Of a DNA stretch of 64,000 nt, positions 60,644 to 64,000 are shown piece after piece. The position numbers were made by a program, and so were the translations under genes. The stretch is from Streptomyces hiroshimensis (GTDB taxonomy: Bacteria; Actinomycetota; Actinomycetes; Streptomycetales; Streptomycetaceae). The notes under the pieces are model-generated. The model did not search any database and was not told the DNA's origin. It saw nothing but the letters and a program-made list of their open reading frames with translations. The stretch's first letter is position 1, and each line of letters opens with the position of its first letter. Location of the stretch: positions 96,244 to 160,243 of the forward strand of contig NZ_BMUT01000017.1 in assembly GCF_014650335.1 (NCBI RefSeq). Direction: 5' to 3'.

Positions 60644-63139
60644 TCAGCGCCCGGCGCCGTCCACGACCGCCGACCACTCGTCGAGCAGGGCCTGCGCCGA
60701 GGCGTCGTCAGGCCCCTCGGCCCACAGGTGGGTCACTGCCTCGGCCGGGTCGGGCAGCACCATGACCCAGCGTCCGTCGGCCTCGACGACCCGCACTCCG
60801 TCGGTCGTGTCCACGTGCCGGTCCCCGGCCGCCTCGACCACGGACCGCATCACGAGCCCCTTGACCGCCCACGGGGTCGGCAGGTCGCGGCGGAGCACGT
60901 GGGCACGGGGGATGCGCGCGTCTATCTGGCTGAGCGTGAGCTGAGTGCGCGCCACCAGGCCGATCAGGCGGACGAATGCGGCAGTACCGTCGAAGACGCT
61001 GGTGGACTCCGGCACGATGAAGCCGCCGCGCCCGTCCCCGCCGAAGATCGTGGTCTCCGCACGCCCGACCCTGGTCAGATCGTCGGGCGACGTCGTCGTC
61101 CACTCGACCTGGGTGCCGTGGTACGCCGCCACCTGCTCGGCGATGCGCGTGGTGGTCACCGGCAGCGCCACCTTGCCGCTGCGCCGCTCGGCGGCCACCA
61201 GGTCGAGCAGGACGAGCAGGGCCCGGTCGTCCTCCACGATCCGGCCGCGCTCGTCGACGAGGGAGATCCGCTCGCCCACCGGGTCGAACCGCACGCCGAA
61301 CGCGGCGCGGGCCGACGCCACGATCTCCCCGAGCCGGACCAGGCCGGAGCGGCGGTCGTCCGCGGTCTCGGTGGGGCGGGACTCGTCGAGCCCGGGGTTG
61401 ATGGTGAACGCCTCCACACCGAGCCGGCCGAGCAGGCTGGGCAGAACGAGGCCGGCGCTGCCGTGCGCCGCGTCCACCACGACCTTGAGCCCTGCCTCGG
61501 CGACTCCACTGGTGTCCACGGAGCGCAGCAGCGAACCTGCGTAGGAGTCGTAGACGCTGGAGGGGAAGGAGAGGTCGCCGATCTCCCCGGGGAAGGCTCT
61601 CCGGTACTCCTGGCGGGCGTAGACGCGGTCGAGCTTGCGCTGTCCGGCCTGGGAGAGGTCGGCGCCGCGCTCGTCGAAGAACATGATGTCGACGGAGTCG
61701 GGGACGCCCGGTGTCGTACGGATCATGATGCCGCCGGCACTGCCGCGCGCCGTCTGCTGGCGGGCCACCGGCAGCGGCACGTTCTCCAGGTCGCGTACGT
61801 CTATGGCGCTGGCCTGCAGAGCGGAGATCACGGCGCGCTTGAGCGCTCGCGCACCACGGGAGTGGTCACGGGCCGTGGTGACGGTCGAGCCCTTCTTGAG
61901 CGTCGTGGCGTACGCGCCCGCGAGCCGTACCGCGAGTTCGGGCGTGATCTCCACGTTGAGGACGCCGGAGACTCCGCGCGCGCCGAAGAGATGGGCCTGA
62001 CCGCGGGACTCCCAGATCACCGAGGTGTTGACGAAAGCGCCCGCCTCGATGGTCTTGAAGGGATAGACCCGGACATTGCCCTGAATAATCGATTCCTCAC
62101 CGACGAGGCACTCGTCGCCGATGACCGCGCCGTCCTCGATCCTGGCGGCGCGCATGATGTCGGTGTTCTTGCCGATGACACAGCCGCGCAGGTTGCTCTG
62201 CTGGCCGATGTAGACGTTGTCGTGGACGACGGCCTTGTGCAGGAAGGCTCCGCTCTTGACGACGACGTTGGAGCCGACGACGGTGTGCTCGCGGATCTCG
62301 GCGCCGGCTTCGACCTTGGCGTAGTCGCCGATGTAGAGCGGGCCGCGGAGGGTCGCGTCGGGGTGGACCTCGGCGCCTTCGGCGACCCAGACGCCGGGCG
62401 AGATCTCGAAACCGTCTATGTCGACGTCGACTCTGCCTTCGAGCACATCGGCCTGTGCCTTGACGTAGCTCTCGTGGGTGCCGACGTCCTCCCAGTAGCC
62501 CTCGGCGATATAGCCGTAGACCGGCTTGCCCTCCTTCATCAGCTGCGGGAAGACATCGCCGGACCAGTCGACGGGGACGTCGGCCTCGACGTAGTCGAAG
62601 ACCTCGGGCTCCATGACGTAGATGCCCGTATTCACCGTGTCGGAGAAGACCTGGCCCCAGGTGGGCTTCTCGAGGAAACGATCCACCTTGCCGTTCTCGT
62701 CGACGATGGTGATGCCGAATTCAAGGGGATTGGGAACGCGCGTGAGGCAGACGGTGACCAGTGCGCCCTTCTCCTTGTGGAAACGGATCAGGTCGGTCAG
62801 GTCGAAATCGGTGAGGGCGTCTCCGGAGATCACCAGGAAGGCATCGTCCTTGAGCGCCTCCTCGGCGTTCTTGACGCTGCCCGCGGTGCCGAGTGGCTTT
62901 TCCTCATTGGCATAGGTGAGCTCCATGCCGAGCTCCTCGCCGTCCCCGAAGTAGTTCCTGACGAGGGAGGCGAGGAACTGCACGGTCACCACGGTCTCGG
63001 TGAGCCCGTGCCGTTTGAGCAGTCGCAGCACATGCTCCATGATCGGCCGGTTGGCGACCGGCAGGAGCGGCTTGGGCATGCTCGAGGTCATGGGGCGAAG
63101 GCGAGTGCCTTCACCGCCGGCCATCACGACGGCCTTCAT
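60644..63139 (-). CDS. manC: Mannose-1-phosphate guanylyltransferase-like fused to degenerate phosphomannomutase
   Basis: The 831-residue fusion has an N-terminal nucleotidyltransferase domain (1-240: MKAVVMAGGEGTRLRPMTSSMPKPLLPVANRP, LVISGDALTDFDL), left-handed beta-helix repeats (about 250-360: NVYIGQQSNLRGCVIGKNT) and a C-terminal phosphohexomutase-like domain. That last part lacks the TASHNP phosphoserine loop; at the place expected I read GSAGGIMIRTTPGVPDSV. The nucleotidyltransferase should make GDP-mannose or another NDP-sugar for glycans; the mutase half is probably inactive or regulatory. Confidence 0.9.
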   Translation of the reverse strand: MKAVVMAGGEGTRLRPMTSSMPKPLLPVANRPIMEHVLRLLKRHGLTETVVTVQFLASLVRNYFGDGEELGMELTYANEEKPLGTAGSVKNAEEALKDDAFLVISGDALTDFDLTDLIRFHKEKGALVTVCLTRVPNPLEFGITIVDENGKVDRFLEKPTWGQVFSDTVNTGIYVMEPEVFDYVEADVPVDWSGDVFPQLMKEGKPVYGYIAEGYWEDVGTHESYVKAQADVLEGRVDVDIDGFEISPGVWVAEGAEVHPDATLRGPLYIGDYAKVEAGAEIREHTVVGSNVVVKSGAFLHKAVVHDNVYIGQQSNLRGCVIGKNTDIMRAARIEDGAVIGDECLVGEESIIQGNVRVYPFKTIEAGAFVNTSVIWESRGQAHLFGARGVSGVLNVEITPELAVRLAGAYATTLKKGSTVTTARDHSRGARALKRAVISALQASAIDVRDLENVPLPVARQQTARGSAGGIMIRTTPGVPDSVDIMFFDERGADLSQAGQRKLDRVYARQEYRRAFPGEIGDLSFPSSVYDSYAGSLLRSVDTSGVAEAGLKVVVDAAHGSAGLVLPSLLGRLGVEAFTINPGLDESRPTETADDRRSGLVRLGEIVASARAAFGVRFDPVGERISLVDERGRIVEDDRALLVLLDLVAAERRSGKVALPVTTTRIAEQVAAYHGTQVEWTTTSPDDLTRVGRAETTIFGGDGRGGFIVPESTSVFDGTAAFVRLIGLVARTQLTLSQIDARIPRAHVLRRDLPTPWAVKGLVMRSVVEAAGDRHVDTTDGVRVVEADGRWVMVLPDPAEAVTHLWAEGPDDASAQALLDEWSAVVDGAGR

Positions 63140-63225
63140 GTCGGAAGCGTCCTCCTTGAGAGACGACGGTCATGCCGACTTCACGCCCGGGATGGCCGGA
63201 GTAGGGCCGGGAGTCTGCAGCGAGA

Positions 63226-63816
63226 TCAGTCGGCCGTGGCGTCCGCCTTGACCAGGCGGCGGACCTGGACCACATAGAGGATCCCTGCCCACCAATAGAG
63301 GGTTGTACCCCATCCGGCGAACGCCCATCCGAAAATCGCGGCAAGTGACGGCAACCAGCCCTCTCCGTCACTGAGAAGCAGCAACGGGAACGCGTACATC
63401 AGGTTGAAGGTCGCGGCCTTGCCGAGGAAGTTCACCTGCGGCGGCGGATAGCCGTGACGCCTCAGAATCCACACCATGACCAGCAGCATCGCCTCGCGGG
63501 CGATCAGGGCGGCGGTCATCCAGAGCGGAAGGATCTCACGCCACGTCAGACCGAAGAGCGTGGAAAGGATGTAGAGCCGGTCGGCGGCCGGGTCGAGCAG
63601 CCGGCCGAGGCTGCTGATCTGATTCCAGCGCCGGGCGAGCTTTCCGTCGAGGTAGTCACTGACACCGCTGAGGGCCAGGACGAGCAGCGCCCACCCGTCG
63701 TGCTCCTGAAGAATCAGCCACAGGAAGAGAGGGACGCCGACCAGACGCGCCATGCTGAGGATGTTCGGGATGGTGAGGACGCGGTCGGTCTGAACTCGCG
63801 TCTCCTGGACCTCCAC
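63226..63816 (-). CDS. CDP-alcohol phosphatidyltransferase (PgsA2-like)
   Basis: The 196-residue membrane enzyme has the complete CDP-alcohol phosphotransferase motif SDYLDGKLARRWNQISSLGRLLDPAADR, i.e. D-x2-DG-x2-AR-x8-G-x3-D-x3-D. Several membrane helices follow. By synteny it corresponds to pgsA2/Rv1822; the acceptor alcohol (glycerol phosphate, cardiolipin-type or other) is not clear. GTG 63816 has AGGAGG upstream. It heads the conserved gene block. Confidence 0.93.
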   Translation of the reverse strand: MEVQETRVQTDRVLTIPNILSMARLVGVPLFLWLILQEHDGWALLVLALSGVSDYLDGKLARRWNQISSLGRLLDPAADRLYILSTLFGLTWREILPLWMTAALIAREAMLLVMVWILRRHGYPPPQVNFLGKAATFNLMYAFPLLLLSDGEGWLPSLAAIFGWAFAGWGTTLYWWAGILYVVQVRRLVKADATAD

Positions 63817-63941
63817 CCGGGGGCCTCCTGTGGGAAATATGCGAACGATACCCCCCGACCTTACCCTTCGGCACGGCCGGGCCGCGGGGAGGGTGTCAAG
63901 GGGTCCTGAAAAGCGTCAAAACGTCAAAACGTTCTGAACGC

Positions 63942-63985
63942 AAAAATGCCTCAGGCCCCGAGTGATAACACTCGGGGCCTGAGGC
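63942..63985 (-). terminator. Intrinsic terminator with 17-bp perfect stem and U-run
   Basis: GCCTCAGGCCCCGAGTG (63948-63964) and CACTCGGGGCCTGAGGC (63969-63985) pair without mismatch around ATAA. On the minus strand the stem is followed by ATTTTTG. It should end a minus-strand gene that lies beyond the right edge and insulate the pgsA-type gene. Confidence 0.9.
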
Positions 63986-64000
63986 TGAAAAATTGTTCGG

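Noticed and set aside
60263..63277. Open frame of about 1000 codons on the plus strand
   Set aside because: Antisense of the manC-like gene. Composition is Asp/Val/Gly-rich with no domain, while the minus strand has full nucleotidyltransferase motifs.

Overview
The window comes from a high-GC actinomycete, almost certainly a Streptomyces or close relative. Evidence: GC-rich codon use throughout, GTG starts with GGAGG-type ribosome sites, a complete conservon (roadblock/DUF742/GTPase/P450), a bacterial terpene synthase, a DUF5999 protein, and a pgsA-manC-DUF881-sbp-DUF881-FHA-ftsR-DUF151-merR-gcvP block that matches the order I remember for Rv1822-Rv1832 of Mycobacterium tuberculosis. I see no rRNA, tRNA, CRISPR array, insertion sequence or phage gene; this is chromosomal backbone with a few accessory genes.

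Layout. 1-0.8 kb: 3' part of a 3-hydroxyisobutyryl-CoA hydrolase-like gene. 0.8-2.1 kb: a TerD-CAP-CAP fusion. 2.2-7.3 kb: methylmalonyl-CoA mutase operon (mutA-mutB-meaB, minus strand). 7.4-13.6 kb: secreted CinY-like protein, a PAS/GAF/SpoIIE phosphatase, a lipase-maturation-factor membrane protein and an FAD monooxygenase. 13.7-17.8 kb: DNA end-joining island (HhH-PHP protein, ATP-dependent ligase, LigD-type polymerase, Ku). 17.8-20.5 kb: large AAA/TPR regulator gene interrupted by an in-frame TAG. 20.9-26.4 kb: conservon cvnABCD plus a CYP157-like P450, with a terpene synthase gene converging on and overlapping the P450 gene.

26.7-31.3 kb: apolipoprotein N-acyltransferase, Gfo/Idh/MocA oxidoreductase, DinB/DUF664 protein, Pro-rich lipoprotein, uracil-DNA glycosylase. 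31.4-33.0 kb: two-gene SDR/FabG operon with a clear sigma-70-type promoter. 33.1-34.3 kb: HipA-like kinase and DUF3037 pair. 34.4-44.2 kb: small metabolic, transport and regulatory genes: Rieske lipoprotein, isochorismatase-like hydrolase, two flavin (PPOX-fold) proteins, LysR/EamA and MocR/PPOX divergent pairs with visible operators, two more EamA transporters, a Clp-N protein and a PadR regulator. 44.3-49.4 kb: PhzF, CPBP protease, GCS2 ligase, a Streptomyces-type unknown and DUF5999.

49.5-63.8 kb is the conserved block. gcvP is preceded by a tandem glycine riboswitch. A PRC-barrel gene and dinB converge through a Gly-Pro repeat tract. Then, all on the minus strand: merR, DUF151 nuclease, ftsR, FHA/GarA-like protein, DUF881-sbp-DUF881, manC-like pyrophosphorylase with a degenerate mutase domain, and a CDP-alcohol phosphatidyltransferase. 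The window ends in a near-ideal intrinsic terminator serving a minus-strand gene beyond the right edge.

Most worth a second look: the conservon-P450-terpene synthase locus (P450 without ExxR, with a cationic Trp-rich C-terminal tail, and a 124-bp tail-to-tail overlap), the HipA-like/DUF3037 pair, the two divergent regulator/target pairs with explicit dyads, the amber-interrupted regulator, and the Gly-Pro tract shared by two convergent genes. All functional calls rest on reading motifs by eye; no database search was run.
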